Notes: generated by a model not told the origin, from the letters alone. 64,000 bases of DNA from Desemzia incerta (GCF_900115825.1 NZ_FOXW01000008.1:1-64000), one strand, 5' to 3'. Positions 9,788-18,064 are shown, counted from the first letter of the stretch. Translations and numbers: made by a program.

Positions 9788-10525
9788 TTAACCGTTCATT
9801 ACCATTCCACCATCAACATTGATGACTTGACCAGTAATGTAACGATTTTCGCTTAAAAAGACTGCTACTCTAGCAACTTCTTCTACGCTTCCAAAATGTT
9901 TTAATGGAATTTGATTGATAGCTTGTTCTTTCATTTTTTCAGAAAGGACTTCCGTCATTTCTGTTTCGATAAAGCCAGGAGCGATTGCATTAACTGAGAT
10001 TCCTCTAGCTGCTAATTCGCGTGCCGCTGATTTTGTCAGCCCTACAACCCCTGCTTTACTTGCTGCATAATTTGCTTGTCCAACATTTCCAACTAACCCG
10101 ACAACACTGGACATGTTAATAATGGTGCCACTTTTTTGCTTCAGCATAACTTTTGAAGCGTGACGTATTGTATTAAAAGTACCTTTTAAATTAATGTCGA
10201 TAGTTTGATCGAAATCTTCTTCCGTCATTCGCATCAATAACATATCTTTTGTGATTCCAGCATTATTGACCAGTACATCCACACTGCCGAAAACTTCTTT
10301 CGTTTCTTGAATCAGTTGTTGAGCAAATTCAAAATCACTCACATCCCCTAAAATAGAGTGAACCTTTACTCCAAAACTTTTTAATTCTTCTATTAAAGTT
10401 TCTTCAATAGGCTTACGACCGTTTAATACGATGTTAGCGCCTTTTTTTGCAAATTCTAAAGCAATGGCTTTCCCGATTCCTCTAGAACTCCCCGTAACAA
10501 TGACTGTTTTGTCTTTTAATTCCAT
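9788..10525 (-). CDS. fabG: 3-oxoacyl-ACP reductase
   Basis: FabG reduces 3-ketoacyl-ACP with NADPH. This 245-residue short-chain dehydrogenase has the nucleotide-binding TGSSRGIG motif, the NNAG motif (VLVNNAGITKD) and the catalytic Ser-Tyr-Lys set (NMSSVVG and YAASKAG). The ATG at 10525 is chosen over one seven codons upstream because AAAAGG lies at proper spacing before it and the product then begins at the usual MELKDKTVIVTG. Confidence 0.96.
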   Translation of the reverse strand: MELKDKTVIVTGSSRGIGKAIALEFAKKGANIVLNGRKPIEETLIEELKSFGVKVHSILGDVSDFEFAQQLIQETKEVFGSVDVLVNNAGITKDMLLMRMTEEDFDQTIDINLKGTFNTIRHASKVMLKQKSGTIINMSSVVGLVGNVGQANYAASKAGVVGLTKSAARELAARGISVNAIAPGFIETEMTEVLSEKMKEQAINQIPLKHFGSVEEVARVAVFLSENRYITGQVINVDGGMVMNG

Positions 10526-10554
10526 ATTCTCATCCTTTTTCTGCAATCATTGAT

Positions 10555-11484
10555 TTAGGTCAATTTTTGCAGTGTTTTTTCAAATGATTTGATGTTTTCA
10601 ACGTTCATTGTATTCACTGATCGATCGATTTTTTTGATGAAACTGCTTAGTGTCTTGCCAGGACCAACTTCAATAAATGTATCGACCCCTAGTTCGATCA
10701 TTTTTTGAACGCTGTCCTCCCAATAAACTGGAGACATCACTTGTTTGACCATCAAACCTTTTATGTGAGCAGCATCTTCAAACGGCCTAGCTGTAGTGTT
10801 GCTGATGACGGGCATCGAAGGATCATTGATTTGATAAGTTTGAATCTCTTTTTCCAATTGCTTAGCCGCTGGTTCCAATAAACTTGTATGAAAAGGTCCA
10901 CTGACGGTCAAAGGAACGACTCTTTTAGCGCCCGCTTCACTCAATCGTTGGCTAGCTATCTCTACAGGAACTTTTAAGCCAGCTATAGCTATTTGACCAG
11001 GCATATTGTAATTAGCCGGAGAAACCACTCCATGCTCTAAAGCCACTTCCTGACAAATATCTTCAATAATTTTGCGATCCAATCCCATAACAGCTGCCAT
11101 AGCTCCTTCACCTAAAGGGACAGCTTCTGTCATGTATTGGCCTCGTTTTTTAACCAGTTTCAACGCTTCAGGAAAAGACAATACACCTGCTTTAACAAAT
11201 GCACTGTATTCTCCTAGACTTAATCCCGCAACGATATCCGGTTTGACTCCATTTTCAGCCAACAACGCATCAATCGCCATGCTGACAGTCAAAATGGATG
11301 GTTGAGTATACATGGTTTGATTCAATAAATTATTTTCTTCAAAACAAAGAGCCGCCATATCCAACTGTAAAGTATCACTAGCTTGTGCAAACACTTCTTT
11401 GACGCTGTCATACTGTTCATACAAGTCTTTTCCCATGCCAGCATACTGAGCTCCTTGTCCACTATACACGATTGCTGTTTTCAT
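10555..11484 (-). CDS. fabD: Malonyl-CoA:ACP transacylase
   Basis: FabD transfers malonyl from CoA to ACP, supplying the extender unit. The 309 residues contain the oxyanion motif YSGQGAQYAGMG, the nucleophile elbow GLSLGEYSA and the catalytic His in SGPFHTSLL. Its ribosome site AGGGAG lies just after the T tract of a terminator-like hairpin in the fabK-fabD gap, so its expression may depend on readthrough. Confidence 0.96.
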   Translation of the reverse strand: MKTAIVYSGQGAQYAGMGKDLYEQYDSVKEVFAQASDTLQLDMAALCFEENNLLNQTMYTQPSILTVSMAIDALLAENGVKPDIVAGLSLGEYSAFVKAGVLSFPEALKLVKKRGQYMTEAVPLGEGAMAAVMGLDRKIIEDICQEVALEHGVVSPANYNMPGQIAIAGLKVPVEIASQRLSEAGAKRVVPLTVSGPFHTSLLEPAAKQLEKEIQTYQINDPSMPVISNTTARPFEDAAHIKGLMVKQVMSPVYWEDSVQKMIELGVDTFIEVGPGKTLSSFIKKIDRSVNTMNVENIKSFEKTLQKLT

Positions 11485-11496
11485 TCGTTTCGCTCC

Positions 11497-11553
11497 CTAA
11501 AAAAAGAACTAGAAAACTAAGGGAAGCAAAAAGAACTCCTTTTAGCTTTCTAG
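11497..11553 (-). terminator. Terminator-like hairpin inside the fab operon (fabK-fabD)
   Basis: Arms 11536-11553 and 11509-11526 form an 18-position stem: mostly Watson-Crick, two G-U pairs and one two-base internal mismatch, with a 9-nt loop. On the minus strand it is followed directly by TTCTTTTTTT. This has intrinsic-terminator form, yet it stands between two genes of one biosynthetic operon. Confidence 0.65.
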
Positions 11554-11588
11554 CTAATATGATCATGATTCTATAGGTAAAACCATTT

Positions 11589-12548
11589 TTAATTAGATAA
11601 CATACTTACTTGACTCATAATGATTTGTTTGTAATCGTTCATCAATTCTTGAATGATGTCATGACAACTTTGTTCTCTTTTCACTAATCCGGCACTTTGA
11701 CCAGACATGAATGAACCAGTGTCTTTGTCGCCATCGATAACAGCTCTTTTCAGAGCCCCTTTACCCATCGCTTCCAAACGATCAAAATCAGGCTTTTCAT
11801 CACTTGTTATTTCTTTTTCTACTTTTAGATATTGACGCGTCAATTTATTACGCAAAACACGTACAGGGTGCCCTGTTATCTGTCCCGTAATTACGGTGTC
11901 GATATCTTTTGCTTTTAGAATAGCATCTTTGAAATTTTGGTGAACTGTACTTTCATGTGCTACTACAAAACGTGTCCCTAATTGAACCGCTGATGCGCCT
12001 AACATAAAAGCAGCCGCAACGCCTCGTCCATCTGCAATTCCTCCAGCAGCAATGACTGGAATACTCACAGCATCTACTACTTGAGGAACCAAGTTCATGG
12101 TCGTCGTTTTACCGATGTGACCACCAGCTTCCATACCTTCACAAATGATGGCATCTGCTCCTTCGTTTTCCATACGTCTCGCTAATGCTACTGAAGCGAC
12201 GACAGGAATAACAACGGTACCAGCTGCTTTGAATTGTGCCATATATCTGCCTGGCGAACCTGCACCAGTAGTAACCACTTTTATACCTTCTTCACACACG
12301 ATTTTTACAACGTCTTCTACATATGGCGAAAGGAGTAATACGTTTATCCCGAATGGTTTATCAGTCAAGGCTTTCGTTTCATGAATCAATTCACGAACAG
12401 TCTCTCCTGTAGCATGACCACATGCAAGAATTCCTAAACCTCCAGCATTTGAAACAGCACTTACCAAACTAGGATTAGCTACCCAAGACATTGCGCCTTG
12501 AATGATTGGGTATTTGATACCCAGTTTTTCAATTAATTCTGTCTGCAT
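11589..12548 (-). CDS. fabK: Enoyl-ACP reductase II (FMN-dependent)
   Basis: FabK reduces the trans-2 double bond of enoyl-ACP and replaces FabI in many streptococci, enterococci and carnobacteria. The 319 residues form a TIM-barrel flavoprotein with the signature YPIIQGAMSWVANP, the central EGMEAGGHIG motif and the phosphate-binding glycine region VIAAGGIADGRG. It belongs to the nitronate monooxygenase/FabK superfamily, and its place between acpP and fabD supports FabK. The lack of a FabI in the operon would predict triclosan tolerance, a family-level inference only. Confidence 0.94.
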   Translation of the reverse strand: MQTELIEKLGIKYPIIQGAMSWVANPSLVSAVSNAGGLGILACGHATGETVRELIHETKALTDKPFGINVLLLSPYVEDVVKIVCEEGIKVVTTGAGSPGRYMAQFKAAGTVVIPVVASVALARRMENEGADAIICEGMEAGGHIGKTTTMNLVPQVVDAVSIPVIAAGGIADGRGVAAAFMLGASAVQLGTRFVVAHESTVHQNFKDAILKAKDIDTVITGQITGHPVRVLRNKLTRQYLKVEKEITSDEKPDFDRLEAMGKGALKRAVIDGDKDTGSFMSGQSAGLVKREQSCHDIIQELMNDYKQIIMSQVSMLSN

Positions 12549-12579
12549 ACAGATACTTCCTTCTTTCTATATGTAGAGT

Positions 12580-12810
12580 TTATTTTTTAGCTGTTTCTGC
12601 TTCTACGAAGTTTACGATATCTTGAACAGTGTTCAATCCTTCTTCTGATTCGATTTTGATGTCAAATTCATCTTCGATGTCGTTGATGATTTGGAATAAA
12701 TCTAAACTATCTGCTTCTAAATCTTCACGGAAGTTAGTAGTTAATTGTACTTCTTCCTCGTCTTTGTCTAATTGGTCCATAATAATTTCTTGAATTTTTG
12801 AAAATGTCAT
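12580..12810 (-). CDS. acpP: Acyl carrier protein
   Basis: ACP carries acyl chains on a 4'-phosphopantetheine arm. The 76 residues are acidic and mostly helical, with the attachment motif [10 protein letters not shown] (Ser35). A longer reading from an ATG five codons upstream is rejected because that ATG lies inside the GGAGG ribosome site, which is well spaced for the ATG at 12810. It lies between fabH and fabK. Confidence 0.96.
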   Translation of the reverse strand: MTFSKIQEIIMDQLDKDEEEVQLTTNFREDLEADSLDLFQIINDIEDEFDIKIESEEGLNTVQDIVNFVEAETAKK

Positions 12811-12848
12811 TTTTGTTTCCTCCATTAATGTATGTTTTTTTTATTTTT

Positions 12849-13847
12849 TTATAGCTGAATCAACATAGAGCCCCATGTCAATCCGCCTCCAAAACCAGTT
12901 AAAATTACTTTCTTCTTGCTTCCAAGAACTAATTCGCCTCCAGCGACCAATTCGTCTAACAAAATCGGAATACTTGCTGCTGAGGTGTTCCCATATTTGT
13001 GGATATTTGATGCAAATAATTCCACTGGAACTTTTAGTTTTTTAGCTATTGCTTTTAAGATACGGTAATTAGCTTGATGAGCGATAATGCATTCTACCTC
13101 TTCAAACTGAGTACCTGTTTTTTCAGTTAAATCCATAATACTTTTAGGAACACTGCGAATAGCAAAGTCGAATATGCTTCTGCCGTCCATTTGCAACAAA
13201 TCAAGCGGCGTTGCAGGCTGTGGCCCCCACTTTTCTGAAAATGCAACTTTTCCAGCAGTGAGTGCTTCTCCACGACTTCCATCTGCATGAATGTCTTCTC
13301 CTAATACAAAGGATTCTTCTGAAGTATGTTCAAGCAATACCCCGCCTGCTCCATCTCCGAACAAGACAGCTGTACTACGATCATTCCAATCTACAATTTT
13401 AGACATCACTTCTCCGCCTAAAACTAAACCATAACGAAAACTACCAGATTGCATCAGTTTTTCCGCTATAGACAAAGCATAAATAAATCCAGAACAAGCC
13501 GCATTGACATCAAATGACATCACACTATGAGCACCTATCTTGTCTTGTACTAAGCTTGCTGTAGAAGGACTAAGATAATCCGGCGACATCGTTGCAACGA
13601 TAACAAAGCCAACCTCTTTTGCATCAACTCCAGCATTCGTCAAAATTTGTTTAGCTGCTTTAGCACACAAATCTGAAGTGTCTTCTGTATCGCTGATCCG
13701 GCGTTCTTTAATGCCTGTTCGACTTTGGATCCATTCATCAGAAGTTTCTAAAAACAATTCTAATTGTTCGTTGGAAATGACTCTTTCGGGTACATAACTT
13801 CCAGTACCGACTATTTTTGTTCCCATTCCACTCAACTCTGTTCTCAT
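12849..13847 (-). CDS. fabH: Beta-ketoacyl-ACP synthase III
   Basis: FabH starts chain synthesis by condensing acetyl-CoA with malonyl-ACP. The 332 residues carry the catalytic Cys (VNAACSGFIYAL), His (IIAHQANYRILKA) and Asn (KYGNTSAASIP) and the usual SDEWIQSRTGIKERRI segment. The ATG at 13847 overlaps the fabT stop as ATGA, which favours translational coupling. A second in-frame ATG at 13826 gives an N-terminus closer to many homologues but has no ribosome site. Confidence 0.95.
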   Translation of the reverse strand: MRTELSGMGTKIVGTGSYVPERVISNEQLELFLETSDEWIQSRTGIKERRISDTEDTSDLCAKAAKQILTNAGVDAKEVGFVIVATMSPDYLSPSTASLVQDKIGAHSVMSFDVNAACSGFIYALSIAEKLMQSGSFRYGLVLGGEVMSKIVDWNDRSTAVLFGDGAGGVLLEHTSEESFVLGEDIHADGSRGEALTAGKVAFSEKWGPQPATPLDLLQMDGRSIFDFAIRSVPKSIMDLTEKTGTQFEEVECIIAHQANYRILKAIAKKLKVPVELFASNIHKYGNTSAASIPILLDELVAGGELVLGSKKKVILTGFGGGLTWGSMLIQL

Positions 13848-14293
13848 AAGGATTCTTTTATCCGGTTCAAGAATAAATGTAAATTTCTCAAACCTTTCAC
13901 TAATACTTGAGCCTCTTCATCGCTCAAGTCAGTAAGCGTTTCTCTGACCATGTCACGATGGAACTTATCATGCAGGCGATAAAGTAGACGCCCTTTTTTT
14001 GTCAATCCAAGTCGTACGACTCTTCTGTCTTCTTCACTTCTTAAACGTTCAACATAGCCTTTTTTCACTAGGTTATTTATAGAGACTGTTAATGTACCGA
14101 CGGTTACGTAAGTTTTCTTAGCTACTTCTGAAGTAGTATGTTCTCCATACATTCCTATGGCTTCGATTGTGTGCATTTCTTTAATGGATAAATCATTGAA
14201 CCGGCTGCCTCTTAAAGCATTCTCTTCGATAATCAATATTTCGTTGAAGATACTGACCAAGTACGGATTTATCTCGTTGACTATTTTGTCCAC
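13844..14293 (-). CDS. fabT: FabT, MarR-family repressor of fatty-acid synthesis
   Basis: FabT represses the fab operon when bound to long-chain acyl-ACP, as known in streptococci and lactococci. The 149 residues form a MarR winged-helix protein, with the recognition region SEVAKKTYVTVGTLTVSINNLVKKGYVERLRSEEDRRV cut here into its usual helix and wing order. It is the first gene of the operon. The start is a GTG at 14293 preceded by GGGGGGAG. Two AT-rich palindromes upstream match the FabT box, predicting autoregulation. Confidence 0.94.
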   Translation of the reverse strand: MDKIVNEINPYLVSIFNEILIIEENALRGSRFNDLSIKEMHTIEAIGMYGEHTTSEVAKKTYVTVGTLTVSINNLVKKGYVERLRSEEDRRVVRLGLTKKGRLLYRLHDKFHRDMVRETLTDLSDEEAQVLVKGLRNLHLFLNRIKESL

Positions 14294-14332
14294 ATCGCTC
14301 CCCCCATCTAATGTTATTCAGTTTTAAATTTT

Positions 14333-14349
14333 AGTTTGAACATCAAACT
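14333..14349. promoter_or_regulatory. FabT operator 1
   Basis: A perfect 7+3+7 palindrome, AGTTTGA ACA TCAAACT, about 40 bp upstream of the fabT start, resembles the FabT box (TTTGA-N3-TCAAA core). It overlaps the likely promoter. Confidence 0.8.
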
Positions 14350-14350
14350 G

Positions 14351-14363
14351 TTTGACAATCAAA
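14351..14363. promoter_or_regulatory. FabT operator 2 and overlapping -35 element
   Basis: TTTGA CAA TCAAA, a second palindrome with the same core, lies one base from the first. It contains minus-strand TTGTCA (14353-14358), a candidate -35, with TAAAAT 19 bp further as a possible -10. Bound FabT would block polymerase. Confidence 0.65.
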
Positions 14364-14507
14364 ATATTAATCTATTTTAGATAGCCTGTCAACAATAAAC
14401 CGAAACTTTTTGTTCACAAACTACTTTTTCAGATGTTTTCTTTTTAGCAAAAGTCTGATGTAAAGCAGTTAGCAAAGCCTTTTTTCACATTTTTTAGAAT
14501 ACAAAAA

Positions 14508-14538
14508 AAGAAGTTGAATGTGATCCATTCAACTTCTT
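14508..14538 (-). terminator. Terminator of the DUF2187-like gene
   Basis: A perfect 13-bp stem (14508-14520 with 14526-14538) and 5-nt loop are followed on the minus strand by TTTTTTT. It ends the gene at 14546-14878 and separates it from the fab operon. Confidence 0.85.
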
Positions 14539-14545
14539 GCATATT

Positions 14546-14878
14546 TTATAAAACAGTTTGTTCGATATCTTTAAAGTTTACGATGGTTCTGTCTTCCATT
14601 AAGTCTTTCATCTTTTCAGAAGAAAGATCCCACGAAATGTCGACCACTGCACTATTTTTTAATAACTTGATGATGACGCCTGCCATTTTTTCATCTCGGA
14701 AAGTAAAAATAATTTTATCTCCAACATCCGGCTTGAAAGACAACTTGATTTCTTCAATCATCTCAACGGCTTCGTTATAAGGCACGCCTAGAAGCGTTGC
14801 AATCCTAGAATTGCTGGCTCCTTTTCTAAGTTCCACTTCGACTAACGATTGAATTTCTTTGGTAATTTTATTACCCAT
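14546..14878 (-). CDS. DUF2187-like small protein with N-terminal helical region
   Basis: The 110-residue protein has two parts. The first 45 residues look helix-turn-helix-like (LRKGASNSRIATLLGVPYNEAVEMI). The second part (about 50-105) resembles the small beta-barrel family DUF2187 (VGDKIIFTFRDEKMAGVIIKLLKNSAVVDI). No enzyme motif is seen. It might bind nucleic acid, but this is inference. It is a single-gene unit with its own terminator. Confidence 0.7.
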   Translation of the reverse strand: MGNKITKEIQSLVEVELRKGASNSRIATLLGVPYNEAVEMIEEIKLSFKPDVGDKIIFTFRDEKMAGVIIKLLKNSAVVDISWDLSSEKMKDLMEDRTIVNFKDIEQTVL

Positions 14879-15053
14879 TTAATCCCCTCATTTCTTCAAC
14901 TCTAAGAACGTAACTCAAAAAAATAAATTACTTTTATTGATTTCCTCTTTTATTATAACACAATTTTAATTTTTTACAAAATAACGTTCGTTTCTCTAAT
15001 ATTAAACCCTCATTTACCGCTTAAATTATTCCATCCTTTGTTTCAAAATATAG

Positions 15054-15101
15054 AAAAAACACTGCTAGTGTAGAGTCATTTCTACAGCTGCAGTGTTTTT
15101 T
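15054..15101 (-). terminator. Terminator of the mhq-like operon
   Basis: The outer 12-bp stem AAAAAACACTGC/GCAGTGTTTTTT (15054-15065 with 15090-15101) encloses a second short stem (GTAGA/TCTAC). A T run follows on the minus strand. It lies 38 bp after the hydrolase stop. Confidence 0.85.
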
Positions 15102-15138
15102 GTTCGTTGTTGCATTTTTTCAGTTTTTATATTTACGA

Positions 15139-15744
15139 TTAAAATTTCTTCATGTACCAATGACGAGCAGCTTCTATTTCTGACTGAGTCAGTGAATGAC
15201 CGTTTTGTCCCCAATCAATTTCAACCTCAGCTCCTGCTGATTCTAATAGTTCTTTTAGTTCTTTACTTTCTTCAGCAGGACAGATAGGGTCATTTTCTCC
15301 CGCCCCGATGAAAACAGGCACTTGTTTCAAATCTGGTAAAGACAATCCTCGAACAGGCACCATAGGGTGATGCAGAATAGCTCCTTTTAATACATTTTGA
15401 TAACGGAACAGTAAACTTCCAGCAATATTAGCTCCATTTGAATATCCAATGGCTATCACATTTGAACGATCAAATCCATATTGTGCAGCAGCTTCATCGA
15501 TAAAATCTGCTAGATGTTTTGTTTCTTCTTCCAGATTTTGCTCATCAAAAACTCCTTCAGCCAGTCGTCTAAAGAATCGAGGCATGCCATTTTCAAGAAT
15601 GTTTCCTCGCACACTCAAAACTGCAGCTTCAGGATCGATCATTTGTGCTAGAGGCAATAGATCCTGCTCATTTCCACCAGTTCCATGCAACAACAAAAAC
15701 GTTGGTTTAGAAGGACTAACTCCTTCTTTAAATAGATGTTTCAT
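15139..15744 (-). CDS. mhqD: Alpha/beta hydrolase, MhqD-like
   Basis: A 201-residue carboxylesterase/phospholipase-type hydrolase of the kind found with quinone-resistance genes in Bacillus. Catalytic triad candidates are Ser in IGYSNGANIAG, Asp in GAGENDPICP and His in QNGHSLT; the oxyanion motif LLLHGTGGNEQD is near the N-terminus. It is the last gene of the cluster, 20 bp after the dioxygenase gene, with ribosome site AGGAAGAGG. The gene name rests on family pattern and neighbours; the natural substrate is unknown. Confidence 0.85.
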   Translation of the reverse strand: MKHLFKEGVSPSKPTFLLLHGTGGNEQDLLPLAQMIDPEAAVLSVRGNILENGMPRFFRRLAEGVFDEQNLEEETKHLADFIDEAAAQYGFDRSNVIAIGYSNGANIAGSLLFRYQNVLKGAILHHPMVPVRGLSLPDLKQVPVFIGAGENDPICPAEESKELKELLESAGAEVEIDWGQNGHSLTQSEIEAARHWYMKKF

Positions 15745-15764
15745 GTCCTCTTCCTTTCTTTACT

Positions 15765-16709
15765 CTATTTAGGATTGATCTCACGTAATTGAATCGGAGT
15801 GAGATGGGTTTCTAACTGGTCGCGGTGATTTTCGTATTGTGCAGGAAGCATCAATCCTTGACCCATCGTTTCGTATGACTCATCATGAGCAAACCCGGGC
15901 CCATCAGTCGCGATTTCAAATAAGATCCCGCCGCTTTCTCTATAATAAATAGCATTAAAATAATTGCGGTCTTTTACTTCGGTAGGATAAAAACCATTTT
16001 CACTTACCCACTTTCGCCACTCTAACAATTCATCATCATCTTTGGCTCTCCAGGCAATATGGTGCACCATTCCAACTCCTGTTTCGCCTTTTCCGACAGA
16101 AACATTCTTCAAATCAATCACATTTCCGATCTCTCCAGGAGCTGTAAATCGAACCAGCCCATTTTCTTCTCCTGCTTTATCAAGCCCCATAACCGTTTTT
16201 AATATAGCAGCTGTTTCAGATGGTGTCGAAGAATAAAGTGTAGCTCCTGCGAAACCTTTGATGGCTACATCTTTTGTAATGCCGTTAAAGACATAAGGAT
16301 TCTCAACTCCGCCTTTTCTCGCCACTAGTTCTAATTCTAAGCCGTGAGGATCTTGGAAGGTTAAATATTCTTCCCCAAAACGTGTCGTCTTTTTAACCTC
16401 AATTTCAAAGTCTGTCAATCTATTTTCCCAAAATTCCAGCGAACCTTCTGGTACAAGATAAGCTGTTACGCCTACTTGTCCGTCGCCTATTTTTCCTTGA
16501 CGCGAATTTTCCCACGGAAAGAAAGTAATGATCGTCCCAGGTTCTCCGCCTTCATTTCCAAAATACAAGTGATAAGTCCCTGGGTCGTCAAAATTGACAG
16601 TTTTTTTGATCAGCCTTAATCCTAAAACTGATCCATAAAAATCAAGGTTATCTTGCGGATGTCCTACAATAGCTGTGATGTGATGAATGCCCATTGTTTG
16701 TTTGGCCAA
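15765..16709 (-). CDS. Ring-cleaving dioxygenase of the glyoxalase superfamily, MhqO/MhqA-like
   Basis: The 314 residues hold two vicinal-oxygen-chelate domains. The first begins GIHHITAIVGHPQDNLDFYGSVLGL and the second VHHIAWRAKDDDELLEWRKW; the paired His (HHIT, HHIA) and later Glu (GGILFEIATDG) are candidate metal ligands. Such proteins are linked to hydroquinone/catechol detoxification under MhqR control. The start is a TTG at 16709 with GGAGAGG at 8 nt; the in-frame ATG at 16694 is too far from it. It lies between the MarR gene and the hydrolase. Confidence 0.88.
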   Translation of the reverse strand: MAKQTMGIHHITAIVGHPQDNLDFYGSVLGLRLIKKTVNFDDPGTYHLYFGNEGGEPGTIITFFPWENSRQGKIGDGQVGVTAYLVPEGSLEFWENRLTDFEIEVKKTTRFGEEYLTFQDPHGLELELVARKGGVENPYVFNGITKDVAIKGFAGATLYSSTPSETAAILKTVMGLDKAGEENGLVRFTAPGEIGNVIDLKNVSVGKGETGVGMVHHIAWRAKDDDELLEWRKWVSENGFYPTEVKDRNYFNAIYYRESGGILFEIATDGPGFAHDESYETMGQGLMLPAQYENHRDQLETHLTPIQLREINPK

Positions 16710-16743
16710 TATAACCTCTCCTATCTATGTTATAGTATCAAGT

Positions 16744-17193
16744 TTACTTATTTTTTGTGCTTTGTCCCGCTGCTGCTATCCCTACTTTTTTGACTAAAGG
16801 AATAACCGTCTCCAATTCTTCTTCCGTAAGGACAGAAAACAATTCGGTGATCATTTTTTCGTGTAGTGGAAAAGCTTCTTCCATAAAGTTTTTTCCTTTT
16901 TCAGTAATGTGTGCAAAAATTACTCTTCGATCTGTCGCACACGGCTTGCGTTCGATATGCCCTTTTTGTTCTAGTTTATCAATGACATAGGTCATACTGC
17001 TGCTAGACAGTAAGATTCTTTTTCCGATGTGCTGGATTTGTTGTTCTCCTTTTGAATAAAGCAATTCCAATACTGCAAACTCTGTAGGATTCAATCCATA
17101 CTTTGTCATATCTTGTTTAATGACATCTTGTGTGCTTTGGAAAGCTTTCAGCATTACCGTAAGAGCTTTTAAGGATAATTCTTCTCTGGTCAT
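16744..17193 (-). CDS. mhqR: MarR-family regulator, MhqR-like
   Basis: A 149-residue winged-helix repressor with the MarR fold (TEFAVLELLYSKGEQQIQHIGKRILLS, then the wing KPCATDRRVIFAHITEKG). It heads a three-gene unit with a dioxygenase and a hydrolase, the set MhqR controls in Bacillus. A palindrome 54 bp upstream of its start agrees closely with the MhqR operator, so autoregulation is likely. One Cys is visible (in PCATD), which might sense electrophiles, but that is not established. Start follows AAAGGAGAG. Confidence 0.85.
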   Translation of the reverse strand: MTREELSLKALTVMLKAFQSTQDVIKQDMTKYGLNPTEFAVLELLYSKGEQQIQHIGKRILLSSSSMTYVIDKLEQKGHIERKPCATDRRVIFAHITEKGKNFMEEAFPLHEKMITELFSVLTEEELETVIPLVKKVGIAAAGQSTKNK

Positions 17194-17246
17194 TTCACTC
17201 TCTCCTTTTAGTCAAATCACCTTTAACTAAATAGTTAAAAATTATT

Positions 17247-17266
17247 TATCTTTAATTCGAGATAAA
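17247..17266. promoter_or_regulatory. MhqR-type operator
   Basis: TATCTTTAATTCGAGATAAA: outer arms ATCT/AGAT and a central AATT. As recalled from work on Bacillus MhqR, the operator reads tATCTcgaAtTCgAGATAaA; this site keeps the conserved positions. It lies 54 bp upstream of the MarR gene. Confidence 0.75.
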
Positions 17267-17325
17267 TATATCACATCTCTCTTCTCTATTCAAATAATAC
17301 TTATTTCTATTTTCTTTCTATATAA

Positions 17326-17369
17326 AAAAAGTATAAAAAAGCAGACGAATCTGCTTTTTTATACTTTTT
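17326..17369 (-). terminator. Terminator of the FMN reductase gene
   Basis: A perfect 20-bp inverted repeat (17326-17345 with 17350-17369) with a 4-nt loop lies directly after the FMN reductase stop. A/T-rich flanks allow use from both strands. Confidence 0.8.
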
Positions 17370-17373
17370 AACT

Positions 17374-17934
17374 TTATCCTCTAAGTGTTTTTAAAGCTCC
17401 GGACCAGGCATTAACTTGTCCCAACATCGTATTTACAGTCTCAACATGTAATTCTTGAGGTTTAAACACTGACATATTCTCGAAATCCGTAAATAAAGAT
17501 AACGCTGGATGTGTACGAACAGTTGCTACTTGAAGTTCTGCCAAAACGATTCGTAAAGCCTCAGCTGCACGAACCCCGCCAGATGAGCCATAGCTGACAA
17601 TTCCTGCAGCTTTGTTATTGTATTCAGTATACAAATAGTCGATTGCGTTTTTTAATGCTGACGTGATGCCATGATTGTATTCTGGAGTGATAAAAACAAA
17701 CCCATCTAGACTAGCAATTTTTTCGGACCAAGGTTTTGCCTCGGGCGTTTGATAATCTGTACTATAGGCAGCTGATATCGGTTCATTATATAGAGGTAAA
17801 TTAAAATCCTTGATATCAACAATCTCATATTCCGCATCACCGCGCTGATCTCCGATTTGTTTTACCCATTCTGCAACTTGCGGACTCACTCGATTTTGAC
17901 GTGTACTGCCGGTGATGATACCAATTTTATTCAT
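17374..17934 (-). CDS. NAD(P)H-dependent FMN reductase / quinone reductase-like flavoprotein
   Basis: A 186-residue flavodoxin-fold reductase with the FMN phosphate-binding start GIITGSTRQNRVSPQVAEW and the motif FVFITPEYNHGITSALKNAIDYLY, typical of the SsuE/ArsH/chromate-reductase superfamily. Such enzymes make two-electron reductions of quinones, azo dyes or metals. It lies next to the MhqR-type cluster and may act in the same detoxification, but it has its own terminator and a different operator-like repeat upstream. Start follows GAGGAGG. Confidence 0.88.
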   Translation of the reverse strand: MNKIGIITGSTRQNRVSPQVAEWVKQIGDQRGDAEYEIVDIKDFNLPLYNEPISAAYSTDYQTPEAKPWSEKIASLDGFVFITPEYNHGITSALKNAIDYLYTEYNNKAAGIVSYGSSGGVRAAEALRIVLAELQVATVRTHPALSLFTDFENMSVFKPQELHVETVNTMLGQVNAWSGALKTLRG

Positions 17935-17964
17935 TCTCCATTCCTCCTCGAATCAATACATTAT

Positions 17965-18004
17965 TTTATGTAAGAAAAACACTTGCTTAATTCTCTTACA
18001 TAAA
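17965..18004. promoter_or_regulatory. Paired operator-like repeat upstream of the FMN reductase
   Basis: Perfect 11-bp arms TTTATGTAAGA (17965-17975) and TCTTACATAAA (17994-18004) are separated by 18 bp, so equivalent points lie about three helical turns apart. The position, 31-70 bp upstream of the start, fits a regulator site. The regulator is unknown. Confidence 0.55.
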
Positions 18005-18064
18005 GCAACTGTATCTCACTAAAAGGAAAAGCACAAATAAAACCCTTTACGACCTGGAATAATT

